In this document: positions 45,880 through 54,707 of the stretch, one piece after another
Position numbering within the stretch: the first letter of the stretch is position 1
How the letters are laid out: each line of letters begins with the position of its first letter
Notes under the pieces: model-generated
What the model was told of the DNA's origin: nothing
Databases searched by the model: none
Seen by the model: the letters and a program-made list of their open reading frames with translations, nothing else
Origin: an uncultured Flavobacteriaceae bacterium
GTDB taxonomy: Bacteria > Bacteroidota > Bacteroidia > Flavobacteriales > Flavobacteriaceae
DNA length: 64,000 nt
Direction: 5' to 3'
NCBI GenBank assembly: GCA_945788155.1
Contig: CALZKX010000218.1
Span: 1-64,000, forward strand
Translations under genes and position numbers: made by a program

Positions 45880-46272
45880 ATGGATAAAGGATATGAAAAA
45901 GAACGATTTGAGAAGCTTGGGATTAAAGCTTCAGTTGCAGAGCGATTTAGGGATTTTTGTAAAAAAATGTCTAAATCTCAATCTATGACATTGCTTCTAA
46001 TGATTGACTTTTTTGAGGATAATGACATTTCGCCAAATGAAACTATTGGTCCAAATATGCAAACATTGGAGAGCGAAATCAAAAAACGAATCAATGCAGT
46101 AATTGCCATCATTAAAGATATCGAAAAGAACCATGACAAACCTACAACCGCAATGTTGCAATCCTTGTTTATGGAGTTTGAACCTAAAGAAAAGAAACTC
46201 ATTTTAGAGAAGGAAGTCAAAGAAAATAAAGTCCAGTTTGTAGAAAAATTAGACCCTAATAATCAATTATAA
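45880..46272 (+). CDS. BfmA/BtgA-type mobilization (relaxosome) protein
   Basis: The 130-aa product has a ribbon-helix-helix-like N-terminal part (IKASVAERFRDFCKKMSKSQSMTLLLMIDFF), typical of BfmA/BtgA relaxosome accessory proteins, and a helical tail. These bind the origin of transfer and help the relaxase. The relaxase gene starts 4 bases after its stop, so the two are co-expressed. An upstream overlapping frame from 45791 is not credible. Confidence 0.82.
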   Translation: MDKGYEKERFEKLGIKASVAERFRDFCKKMSKSQSMTLLLMIDFFEDNDISPNETIGPNMQTLESEIKKRINAVIAIIKDIEKNHDKPTTAMLQSLFMEFEPKEKKLILEKEVKENKVQFVEKLDPNNQL

Positions 46273-46276
46273 AATT

Positions 46277-47305
46277 ATGTACATCACAATTACAGCTCAA
46301 AAATTAGGTGGAGATTATTCGCAAAGTTCAGCCGATTTTGTAGAGTACCTGGAGAAAGAAAACCAAAGTTTGGAACAAGAGGATCTGGAGCATTTTTTTA
46401 ACCAATACGGCGATGGAATCCAAGCCAAAGAAGTTGTGAAAGAAATCGATGGTAATACTGCAAAATTGAAAAAGAAAGAGCCTAAATTTTATTCAATTAC
46501 CGTAAATCCAAGTAAATATGAATTGAGGAAATTACAGAATAATTCTGAAGATTTAAAAAGATACACCAGAGCAATAATGAACGATTATGCAACGTCCTTC
46601 AATCGAGAAATCAATGGTAAACCGATAACAGTTGATGATATAAAATATTTCGCCAAAATTGAGCATCAACGAACGTTTAAGGGCACAGATAAACAAGTAA
46701 AAGAAAACCAACCTTTTGCCACTAAAATACTTCAGCTAAAAAATGAAATTCGGAAAATAGAACAAGGGCAATTGGAAGAGAACATAAAGAAAATAAAAAC
46801 TCAAATCGCCAAGTTAGAAGCTGAAGCACCACATCAATTAAACGGAAAACGTATTGTTCAGGGTATGAAAAAAGATGGCAACCAAAGTCATATTCATATC
46901 ATCGTGAGTCGAAAGGATGCTTCCAATTCTGTGAGTTTGTCGCCAGGGTCTAAACATAAAGCTTCTGAAGTTGAGATGCACGGTAAAATTGTAAAACGAG
47001 GGTTTGACAGAGATGCGTTTTTTACAAAAGCCGAAAGCACTTTTGACAAAACGTTTGGCTACAAACGCAACTATGCAGAATCGTATAAGTCGAAGAAAGA
47101 TTTTATTAAAAATCCAAAGTTATACTTCACAACATTGTTGGGATTGCCAGCTAGTGAGAAAGCATTAGCTTTTAAAATGCTTGCAAAATCTGGAGTGCCC
47201 ATTGCGAGTATTCCAACTAATCAAGTGCAATTGGCACTCAAAACTATTAGATATTTAAAACGTGGTGTGGACGTGGCAATTAAATCGGGTTCAATAGGTA
47301 TATAA
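46277..47305 (+). CDS. MobB/DUF5712-type relaxase-like protein
   Basis: The 342-aa product has the features of Bacteroidetes DUF5712 mobilization proteins: an N-terminal MYITITAQKLGGDYSQSSAD, a central helical insert (residues 140-190), and a histidine motif SHIHIIVSRKD (about residues 209-219) in the place of the relaxase metal site, with a possible Tyr in the N-terminal domain. It would nick and lead the DNA strand in transfer. It is 4 bases downstream of the BfmA-like gene and 1 base before the coupling protein gene. Confidence 0.85.
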   Translation: MYITITAQKLGGDYSQSSADFVEYLEKENQSLEQEDLEHFFNQYGDGIQAKEVVKEIDGNTAKLKKKEPKFYSITVNPSKYELRKLQNNSEDLKRYTRAIMNDYATSFNREINGKPITVDDIKYFAKIEHQRTFKGTDKQVKENQPFATKILQLKNEIRKIEQGQLEENIKKIKTQIAKLEAEAPHQLNGKRIVQGMKKDGNQSHIHIIVSRKDASNSVSLSPGSKHKASEVEMHGKIVKRGFDRDAFFTKAESTFDKTFGYKRNYAESYKSKKDFIKNPKLYFTTLLGLPASEKALAFKMLAKSGVPIASIPTNQVQLALKTIRYLKRGVDVAIKSGSIGI

Positions 47306-47306
47306 C

Positions 47307-48899
47307 ATGGAAATACAAGGTATTACATTTACGATTGGGTTATTATTTGGAATGAGCTTGGTGTTTTTTAGCCTTTTCAGAATGACCCGATATGCCTTTT
47401 TTATAAATCTAATATTGACTATAATTTGTTTAGGACTACTTTTCAAAATGAGCCATTATATAATGCAATGGATTATACAGTTGCTTTATATCGGTTGTCC
47501 GCTTTTGCTTATCAATACAGTTTTATATGTATTTCTTCATATGGAGAATGATACTTTCGATTCTAACAATAAACACCAAGTACATTTTAAGGTCAAGCGA
47601 GGAAGTTTCAAAATAGATAACATCAAACGAGGAGCTTCTATTATCGGTTCTGCTGGAAGTGGAAAAACGGAAAGTGTCGTTTTTAATTTCCTTCAGCATT
47701 TTAGTAAATATAAATTTTCTGGTGTTATTCACGATTACAAGAATTTTGAAATTACAGAAATGGCTTATCCATTATTTGAGAAAAATGAAATTGATTTTAA
47801 AGTCATTTCATTCGATAACATTTATGATCGTGTAAATCCAATAGCACCAAGATATATGACCAATGAAGAAAGTGTAAACGAGGTCGCTAGAGTACTTATT
47901 GAAAACTTATTGGAGCAAAGAGAATCCGGAAGTATAGGAACAACAAAATTCTTCAATGATGCAGCAGAAGGTCTCATTGGCGGATTAATTTGGAAATTAA
48001 GAACCTCATATCCTCATCTATGCACCTTACCACATCTAATAGCCATTTACCAATTTCTGGACACTGGGAGCCTAATCGCTTTTTTAAATTCAAATACAAC
48101 ATCAAGAGCGATGGCAGATGCTTTTATTAGCGGAAAAGATTCCGACAGACAAACTGCTGGTGTGAAAAGCACACTGGCCAATGCGCTAAAGAAAATAAGT
48201 ACACAGCGCATTTTCATGACCTTATCCGCAGATGATGTTCCGCTAGATATAAATAACCAGGAAAAACCTTTAGTGATTTCAGTAGTAAATAATCCAAAAT
48301 ACGAAACTGCTTATTCACCAATAATCGCAACAATTATTCATACCATTACCAAACAAATGAGTGTACGAAATTCAAATGCTTCGTTTTTGTTGTTGGAAGA
48401 AGCACCAACCATTAGACTATTAAATATGCATAGAATTCCAGCCACATTGCGTAGTTATGATATTGCCACGATTTACGTGATGCAGGACAAAATCCAGAAC
48501 GATATGATGTATGGCGATAAGGCGAGTAAAGCGATTTTAAGCAACCTTTCTTATCAATTCTTCGGAAAAGTAAACGATCCCGACACTGCGAAATATTACG
48601 AACGTTTTTTTGAAATCGTAAAGAAAGAAACCACAAGCGTTAATCGAGGACACAATCTCAATTTTGATACACGAATTACAACAGGAGAACGAGAGGTCGC
48701 TAAAATTAGAGCTGATGTATTCTTCAGATTAAAAGAAGGCGAATTTATCACGTTTGCAGATGGAAAGGATAGAAAAATTCAGTTTAAATTGCCTATAATT
48801 GAAAAACGATTGCCAGTAAAGAAGCAGGTATTTACAGAAGCAAATTTTGAGGCGAATTTTGAACAGATTTATAGTGAAGTGAGGTCGATTTTTAAGTAA
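47307..48899 (+). CDS. Type IV coupling protein (VirD4/TraG-like)
   Basis: The 530-aa product has two N-terminal membrane regions (about residues 1-80), Walker A SIIGSAGSGKTES near residues 110-122 and a Walker B-type segment LLLEEAPTI near residue 370, followed by the DIATIYVMQDKIQN motif of conjugation coupling proteins. It links the relaxosome to the type IV secretion channel. It follows the relaxase gene by 1 base. The transfer channel genes themselves lie 6 kb further on, on the opposite strand. Confidence 0.9.
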   Translation: MEIQGITFTIGLLFGMSLVFFSLFRMTRYAFFINLILTIICLGLLFKMSHYIMQWIIQLLYIGCPLLLINTVLYVFLHMENDTFDSNNKHQVHFKVKRGSFKIDNIKRGASIIGSAGSGKTESVVFNFLQHFSKYKFSGVIHDYKNFEITEMAYPLFEKNEIDFKVISFDNIYDRVNPIAPRYMTNEESVNEVARVLIENLLEQRESGSIGTTKFFNDAAEGLIGGLIWKLRTSYPHLCTLPHLIAIYQFLDTGSLIAFLNSNTTSRAMADAFISGKDSDRQTAGVKSTLANALKKISTQRIFMTLSADDVPLDINNQEKPLVISVVNNPKYETAYSPIIATIIHTITKQMSVRNSNASFLLLEEAPTIRLLNMHRIPATLRSYDIATIYVMQDKIQNDMMYGDKASKAILSNLSYQFFGKVNDPDTAKYYERFFEIVKKETTSVNRGHNLNFDTRITTGEREVAKIRADVFFRLKEGEFITFADGKDRKIQFKLPIIEKRLPVKKQVFTEANFEANFEQIYSEVRSIFK

Positions 48900-48989
48900 T
48901 AAATAAATCATCTTATTTAAGATATTCTTATCAATTTGACTGTCTAAACTTTGTAATAAGTATTATCTTGGCTTTTAAAAATCATCAAA

Positions 48990-50219
48990 ATGCATTATAT
49001 CTGTCTAGATACAAACACATGGATTTATTTGGCGAACGGAACAGAACCCGTTCGTTTACTTGATTATATTGATAAAGAAGTTGAAAAAAACAATATAGTT
49101 ATTCTATTGCCTGAAACCATTATCTCTGAATGGGAAGACCACAAAGATAAGACTGTGATGAAAGGTAGTATGAAACATTTTAAAGATATCAATACCGCAC
49201 TTAATAGAATATTAAAGCTTTTGGGAGACAAAGGAGAAAAAGATATCCTAAACTTTTTGTTTGACAACAAAGACGATACAGACTATTTCAAAGATTTCAT
49301 AATAAGTTTTAACAAGAAGAAAGAAGAAGTTCAGAATGCTGTTAGCCATAATATCAAATTAATAGATAATTTATTTAAGACGAAATCCACTTTAATTCCA
49401 ATTGAAGATAAAGTTTATAAAAAGGCAGGTCAATTCGCATTAGCAAAAAAAGCACCTTTTAAAGGCAAAAACAGTTTTGCAGATGCTTTAATTTTATTCA
49501 GTCTTTTAGACTACGTTAAAGAAAAGTCTATTGAAGAGTCAATTTTTATATCCTATAATACAGACGATTTTTGTGAGAAGAAAGAAGGTAAAAAAATATT
49601 GCATCCAGATTTGAAAGATGAATTCTCTGAATCTAAATGTAGATATTTTAAAATTGTTGGAGAGGCTTTAAATACTATTGAAAAAGATATTGTTACCAAA
49701 GAAGAGCTTGTAATTATTGAAGAATTGCAAAATGATTTTTCACATAATGATGATTTAGAATTCTGTGAAATATGTCAGGAGAATAATAATCGTATAAGTG
49801 CTTTATACTTCAGTGAAGTAGAACTAGCAGATGAACGGACTGAAGTTATTATTGATGACCCTAATCAGGCAGAATTTGATTTTGCCAAATCTTTACCGAA
49901 GACAAAGGGAATTGGAAGACAGGCTTCTATAAATGTAGGCTCTTGTAATTGGTGCAGTAGCGAGCATTTTAAATGTGTAGATTGTGGTTATTCTAATGCT
50001 GTTTGGGAAGGAGAGTTTAACAAACCGAAAGAGTGCGAAAGTTGTGGGTTAGAATATTTGGTGTCTAAAAAATATGATAGAAACGGTATAGAATCTGTTG
50101 AATATTCAATACATAAAAATACGGAAACTTGTGAAAAATGTGGTCAAGAATTTAACAAAGACGACATGATTGAAAATTTGTGCTTTGATTGTGAGAACGA
50201 ATACTCTTATGGAGAGTAA
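48990..50219 (+). CDS. PIN-domain (DUF4935-like) protein with C-terminal zinc ribbons
   Basis: The 409-aa product begins with a PIN nuclease domain (residues 1-190): CLDTNTWIYLANG (first Asp), IISEWEDHKD (Glu), SFADALILFSL (Asp) and YNTDDF (last acidic residues). The C-terminal part has three Cys clusters: CEICQ near 262, CNWC...CVDC...CESC near 315-350, and CEKC...CFDC near 385-402, which probably bind zinc. The start is 90 bases after the coupling protein gene. A nuclease with zinc ribbons inside a mobile element suggests a defence or addiction role; no antitoxin gene is seen next to it. Confidence 0.8.
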   Translation: MHYICLDTNTWIYLANGTEPVRLLDYIDKEVEKNNIVILLPETIISEWEDHKDKTVMKGSMKHFKDINTALNRILKLLGDKGEKDILNFLFDNKDDTDYFKDFIISFNKKKEEVQNAVSHNIKLIDNLFKTKSTLIPIEDKVYKKAGQFALAKKAPFKGKNSFADALILFSLLDYVKEKSIEESIFISYNTDDFCEKKEGKKILHPDLKDEFSESKCRYFKIVGEALNTIEKDIVTKEELVIIEELQNDFSHNDDLEFCEICQENNNRISALYFSEVELADERTEVIIDDPNQAEFDFAKSLPKTKGIGRQASINVGSCNWCSSEHFKCVDCGYSNAVWEGEFNKPKECESCGLEYLVSKKYDRNGIESVEYSIHKNTETCEKCGQEFNKDDMIENLCFDCENEYSYGE

Positions 50220-50227
50220 AAAAACAT

Positions 50228-50761
50228 AGAAATGGAAGAATTAGTAAAGGATTTAGTAAACAAGAATTTTTTGAAGGGTTTTCAGTCCCTCGTAACAAAG
50301 AACTGATGCGCATATTTAAAGACCTAGAATTGGTAGAGCAACTAGGTTCTGGTATTCCACGTATTTTAGAACATTATGGTAAAGAGAGCTTTAGTTTTTC
50401 TGAAAACTTTCTTAGAATGACCTTTGTTACTAAAGAACTTACTACTAAAGTTGATGATAAAATAGATAATGAAGAAGGTGGTCAAGAAGGTGGTCTAATA
50501 GGTGGTCTAATAGGTGGTCAAATAGGTGGTCAAATAGATAAAGGAAAAGATGATGTAATAGATGCTATCGAGGAATTGACGCACAGACAAAAAGAAATCC
50601 TTAAAATCATATCATCCGATAACCGGATAAGTCGCTCTGGAATTGCCGAAATTATACATATCAACGAATCTGCCATTCAAAAGCACCTTAATGGCCTTAA
50701 GGGAAAAGGATATTTAGAGCGCATTGGTGGTACAAGAGGATATTGGAAGATACATTTGTAA
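50228..50761 (+). pseudogene. C-terminal remnant of an AlbA/RecG-like ATP-binding regulator
   Basis: The frame reads FSKQEFFEGFSVPRNKELM, then RIFKDLELVEQLGSGIPRIL, the end of AlbA_2/HATPase_c_4-type regulator proteins, followed by a linker and a winged-helix domain (HRQKEILKIISSDNRISRSG). The family-like part extends upstream of the ATG at 50306, but no start and no N-terminal domain are present: it has been cut by the insertion of the PIN gene side. The linker is a run of 12-base repeats encoding GG(L/Q)IGG(L/Q)I from about 50475 to 50538. Confidence 0.8.
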
Positions 50762-50946
50762 GTAATATTCCAGATAGTTGATTTTAATAGAATTCCAAAT
50801 ACAAATTATTTATATGATTAACAATACAGGTCCAATAAGAAGGGCAAATTAGTATTTACGTACAGAATACCCTGAATTTAAAACGCCTAAATTCTGGTTC
50901 AAATCTTCCAAAAAAAGTTTAATAAATGGAACACTCTTTTTACGAA

Positions 50947-50985
50947 GCGACGATAGGAGCGTAGTGGAATGTGTGTGGAATGGGA
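50947..50985. repeat. About 40-bp 3'-flanking repeat, second copy
   Basis: Same sequence family as 8303-8342 (core CGACGATAGGAGCG, AGTGG, AATGTGTGTGGAATGGGA), again directly after the stop of a minus-strand gene. Confidence 0.6.
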
Positions 50986-51774
50986 TTAAATAATTCCATT
51001 CGCTTTCTCCAAGTTAATTAATAATGCATCTGAATCTGTCCAAATTTCATTATTGGAATAATCATCAAAAGTTATATTCGTATTAAAATTGGTTACTTCA
51101 AAATCATTTAAAACTGGGTCAAAAATTTCTTCAAACTTTAATATGATGTTTATAGGTTGTTTAATAATCCAATCAAAGACTAATTGACTTCTAAAACTTA
51201 ATTTTGTATTTATTTTATATTTTTTACTTTGAATACTCAAAATTGTATTTGTAAATTGTTCCCAATTATTATCAAAATCCTGAACTATTATAGAACAGGC
51301 TATTTCTGCGAGATTTCTATTAAATTCTATTAAATCAATACCGACTCCTCTTAACCCAATTACTCCAAGTCCTTTAGTAAATGAATACCAAATATCGCTT
51401 TTAGGACAAACAACCAATTTTGAATCTTTCTTTGGAATTACACGAAAGACTTTTCCATTTAAATTGTCTACTGCCGCATTTTTAAAAGCAAAAGACCTAG
51501 CGATCTCTAAATTGTTTGTAATAATTATTGATTCTTTTCTTAATGGCATATCAGACCAGTTACTTAAATTATTCAGTAAAAGATTATAAGAATTTCCATT
51601 TTTTGATTGAGTCTTACTTGGTCTTTCAAATTTTTTTGTCGAAGACATCAAGTAATCATTTATTTGGGAGCTACTACTTATTCCTTTAAATAATTTAACT
51701 TCTGGGATAAGATTATTTGTGAATTCACTTTCCAAAAAGTCCTTTACTGAAGTTAAATCTATATCTTTATACAA
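50986..51774 (-). CDS. Uncharacterised protein, possibly ADP-ribosyltransferase-like
   Basis: The 262-aa product has no firm family match. An N-terminal LFKGISSSSQINDYL, then RPSKTQSKN, MPLRKESIIITNN and VFRVIPKKDSKLVVCPKSDIWYSF give an order (Arg-type strand, Ser-strand, Tyr/Trp-rich strand) that is faintly like ADP-ribosyltransferase folds; this is only a hint. No ATG is found in the first 40 codons, so it probably starts at the TTG at 51774. It diverges from the kinase gene with only 34 bases between, so the genes probably share a promoter region and a role. Confidence 0.55.
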   Translation of the reverse strand: MYKDIDLTSVKDFLESEFTNNLIPEVKLFKGISSSSQINDYLMSSTKKFERPSKTQSKNGNSYNLLLNNLSNWSDMPLRKESIIITNNLEIARSFAFKNAAVDNLNGKVFRVIPKKDSKLVVCPKSDIWYSFTKGLGVIGLRGVGIDLIEFNRNLAEIACSIIVQDFDNNWEQFTNTILSIQSKKYKINTKLSFRSQLVFDWIIKQPINIILKFEEIFDPVLNDFEVTNFNTNITFDDYSNNEIWTDSDALLINLEKANGII

Positions 51775-51808
51775 GTTATTTATTTTAAGATTGAATTTAA
51801 AGAATTTT

Positions 51809-52936
51809 ATGGCAAAAAAAGTATATCCAGCTAATAAATTACTAAATGTTACATTAAATGATGGATGGTTTGTAGAATCTAAAGTAGAAGAGTTAACTAC
51901 TACTAGTGGAAAATACTCTACTTGTTATATAGTAAGCAAAAATGGACATAAAGGTTTTTTGAAAGCTTTTGATTATAGAGATTTAGCTAAGCCTAGTGGT
52001 CGAGATATTTTTGATAGATTAAACGCAAAATTTGGAAGAGAAAGAGACATTTTAAAAAAATGTAAAAAGTTTGAAATTGATACAGTAGTAGAGTTTATTA
52101 CGGCTGATGAACATTATTTTATTGAAGGTGATCTGAATGAGAAAGTTGATTATTTTATAACCGAATATTCAAAGGATGGCAATATTCAAAAATGCATAGA
52201 GAATAATAGCTTGATAGATTTAGCAAACAAGTTTAAGTCAATTGCTGATATTTTTCATGGATTAAGTGAGCTTCACGCAAAAGAAATCTGGCATTTAGAT
52301 GTTAAACCATCCAATTTATTATATTTTATAGAGCAACAATTAACGAAAATTACTGATTTTGGTAGTGCAAGACAATGGATAGGTGAGAATCTTGACGACG
52401 ATGATAAGGTGGAGGATTTGAACAGTATTTTTAATACTAGATTATATGCTCCACCAGAAATACTTTACAATCATCAATGGACAGATGATTGGAATTTATA
52501 TAGAAGAAAAATAGATTTATATTTAGTCGGAAATGTTATTGTCAAATTTTTCACTAATTTAAGTTTCACAGCATTATTAAGAGAAGAAATTACCGAATTT
52601 GATGACTGGAATAACAATCAAAATCTTGGAAAGTTTTCTCAAATATTACCTAGTTTAATGACTGCTTCGAGTGAAGTTTATTTAGTAATAAAAGATGAGA
52701 TTTACGATGTAAATAAAGAATGTGGGTTGCCTCTTGATAAAAAAGATATTGAACAAGTAATGCTTACTATCAAGCAATTATGTTGTCCAGACCCTAAATT
52801 AAGAGGAAATCCAAATGAATTATTAAGAAAGAATAATAACGATGGGCTTTACAGGTATAGGGATAGATTTATTCTTTTATCAAAAAAAGCAAGTTATAAA
52901 TCAAAAAGAATTTACCAATTAAAAGAGAAAAACTAA
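51809..52936 (+). CDS. Serine/threonine protein kinase
   Basis: The 375-aa product is a eukaryotic-like kinase with intact key residues: Lys52 (GFLKAF), catalytic loop HLDVKPSNLL (from about residue 162), DFG (Asp about 183) and the YAPPEI segment of the activation end. It has no membrane segment, so it is soluble. The ATG at 51809 is preferred over an upstream TTG frame that overlaps the divergent gene. The TPR-like gene follows after 2 bases, so kinase and repeat protein form an operon. Soluble kinases in mobile islands often take part in phage defence; this is inferred. Confidence 0.9.
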   Translation: MAKKVYPANKLLNVTLNDGWFVESKVEELTTTSGKYSTCYIVSKNGHKGFLKAFDYRDLAKPSGRDIFDRLNAKFGRERDILKKCKKFEIDTVVEFITADEHYFIEGDLNEKVDYFITEYSKDGNIQKCIENNSLIDLANKFKSIADIFHGLSELHAKEIWHLDVKPSNLLYFIEQQLTKITDFGSARQWIGENLDDDDKVEDLNSIFNTRLYAPPEILYNHQWTDDWNLYRRKIDLYLVGNVIVKFFTNLSFTALLREEITEFDDWNNNQNLGKFSQILPSLMTASSEVYLVIKDEIYDVNKECGLPLDKKDIEQVMLTIKQLCCPDPKLRGNPNELLRKNNNDGLYRYRDRFILLSKKASYKSKRIYQLKEKN

Positions 52937-52938
52937 TC

Positions 52939-54468
52939 ATGTCTGGATTAATTTATCATTCCGACGAAAGAAGAATTCTACCAAAGATAGAAAGAAGTAA
53001 GACTTATTCTGAAAAGAGAGTTATTAGATCATTGGAAAACACATCCATAAAAAATGATCTTATAATTCAATTTAAGGATGATAATATTAATAATAAAATT
53101 GTGAAATGGGAAGAAGAAAAAGATGTTGCAACTGCAGGTGAAATTCTTTCACATGCTATCGTTACTAATGATACTGACAATATAATTAGACTTAAGAAAT
53201 TTTTAAAGCTTGATAACAAAAGAGAAAATGATGACAGTATTTCATTAATTGAAGAAGATGAGCAAAAGACTATTAAATCTAATATTGCTCTGAATAAGAA
53301 AAAGCTTATCGAAGAGCCCAAAGATGCTGTGAGATGGATTGATCAAGCAATTAATTACTTTGAACTTGGACATGTTGAAAAGTCAAAAAAATGTATTGAT
53401 TCAGCTTTAACTATTAATAATGATTTTGGATTTGTATTAAGAAATGCCTCTAGAATGCTAAACCATTTTGGTGATACTGGAAGAGCAATAAGTATTTTAA
53501 AAAAATCTGAATATTATAAATATGATCCCCAGATTTTGTCAGCCGAATTAGCTTTTTCTCAAATCGAGAGAAGAAAAACTAAAGGATATGACTTCGGAAG
53601 AAAGCTGTTAAACGGAAAAGTGTATACTAACTATCAAATATCTGAATTAGCTGGAGCTATTGGAACAAATGAATATTTTGATGGCAATTTTAGAAAATCT
53701 GAAGAATTATTTGACTTGTCGTTGATAGACCCTTCTGAAAATTCTGTTGCTCAATCCTTATGGTATAAAAAGAAGCCCATAGAAAAAGAGAAATTTGAAT
53801 TATATCAAAGCTCAAATGAAATACAAGCTCATATTAATACCAAATTAAATAAGTTTGAAGAATCGTTGGTATATGCTAAAAGTTGGATTCATGACGAAAA
53901 ATTTTCAATACGACCATATAGAGCAGCTTCTCATTTGAGTGGAGTTATGCTTGAGAATTATAGCGAAGCTTTTGATATTACTAATAAAGGATTAATAACT
54001 CAAAAAATAATTAAAGGGAAATTAAAACAAAATGAAGAATTTGGACTAATTAATGATCTTGCGTATTATTCACTCAAAGAAGGAAATGTAAAAAAATCTC
54101 TCTCATATATCCAACCTATGATGGGAGTAATAACAAAAAGCTCGAATTTAAAAGATTTAGATTCAATAAATTTGGCTACTATTGGATTATTTGCATATAA
54201 AACAGGTCAACCCGATTTAGGTAAAAAATTATATAGAAAAGCAATTAAATATTTTTTTAAAAAAGAAAGTTTTTATTATGCTAGTTCTGCATTTGTTAAT
54301 TTTTTTGATGAAGAAATATTTGTTGAAAAGAACATTGATTCTTTGCAAAAATTAAGAAAAGAATTAGATGCTATGGTGACAAAAGATTCAGAAAATGATC
54401 TTATATTTTTAAAAGAAAAGTCAATTTTGAGGTTTGAAAAAAGAATTAAAGAAATTGTAAATTCATAA
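52939..54468 (+). CDS. TPR-like helical repeat protein, kinase partner
   Basis: The 509-aa product has a charged N-terminal region (residues 1-110) and then helical pairs that look like tetratricopeptide repeats (for example AVRWIDQAINYFELGHVEKSKKCIDSALTINN, and DLAYYSLKEGNVKKSLSYI). It has no enzyme motif that I can see. It starts 2 bases after the kinase gene. It may be a kinase substrate, sensor or scaffold. Confidence 0.7.
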   Translation: MSGLIYHSDERRILPKIERSKTYSEKRVIRSLENTSIKNDLIIQFKDDNINNKIVKWEEEKDVATAGEILSHAIVTNDTDNIIRLKKFLKLDNKRENDDSISLIEEDEQKTIKSNIALNKKKLIEEPKDAVRWIDQAINYFELGHVEKSKKCIDSALTINNDFGFVLRNASRMLNHFGDTGRAISILKKSEYYKYDPQILSAELAFSQIERRKTKGYDFGRKLLNGKVYTNYQISELAGAIGTNEYFDGNFRKSEELFDLSLIDPSENSVAQSLWYKKKPIEKEKFELYQSSNEIQAHINTKLNKFEESLVYAKSWIHDEKFSIRPYRAASHLSGVMLENYSEAFDITNKGLITQKIIKGKLKQNEEFGLINDLAYYSLKEGNVKKSLSYIQPMMGVITKSSNLKDLDSINLATIGLFAYKTGQPDLGKKLYRKAIKYFFKKESFYYASSAFVNFFDEEIFVEKNIDSLQKLRKELDAMVTKDSENDLIFLKEKSILRFEKRIKEIVNS

Positions 54469-54470
54469 TT

Positions 54471-54550
54471 TGACCTCATAAAGTTTTGGTCTGCCGTATC
54501 TACAATACTTTTAAAACAAAGCGTCCCATTTAAGGGAAATCATTAATAAT
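54471..54550. repeat. Joint of two dispersed repeats
   Basis: TGACCTCATAAAGTTTTGGT at 54471 matches the start of the long non-coding repeats at 7463 and 12517. It runs directly into ACTTTTAAAACAAA and GTCCCATTTAAGGGAAA at 54507-54539, the third copy of the repeat seen at 34059 and 37062. The 239-base gap to traN holds no gene. Confidence 0.6.
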
Positions 54551-54707
54551 GTGCAGATTAGAATCTTCGCTATATGGCGTCGTAAATTTTACCTATGGGC
54601 TGGAAATTTTGATTGGTACAAGTACAAAGTCGTGTATAGCCAAAAAAGCTTCATAACTTTCTGGTGTAGTATTCTCTATTAAGCAAATAACATCTTTTTC
54701 ATAATCT

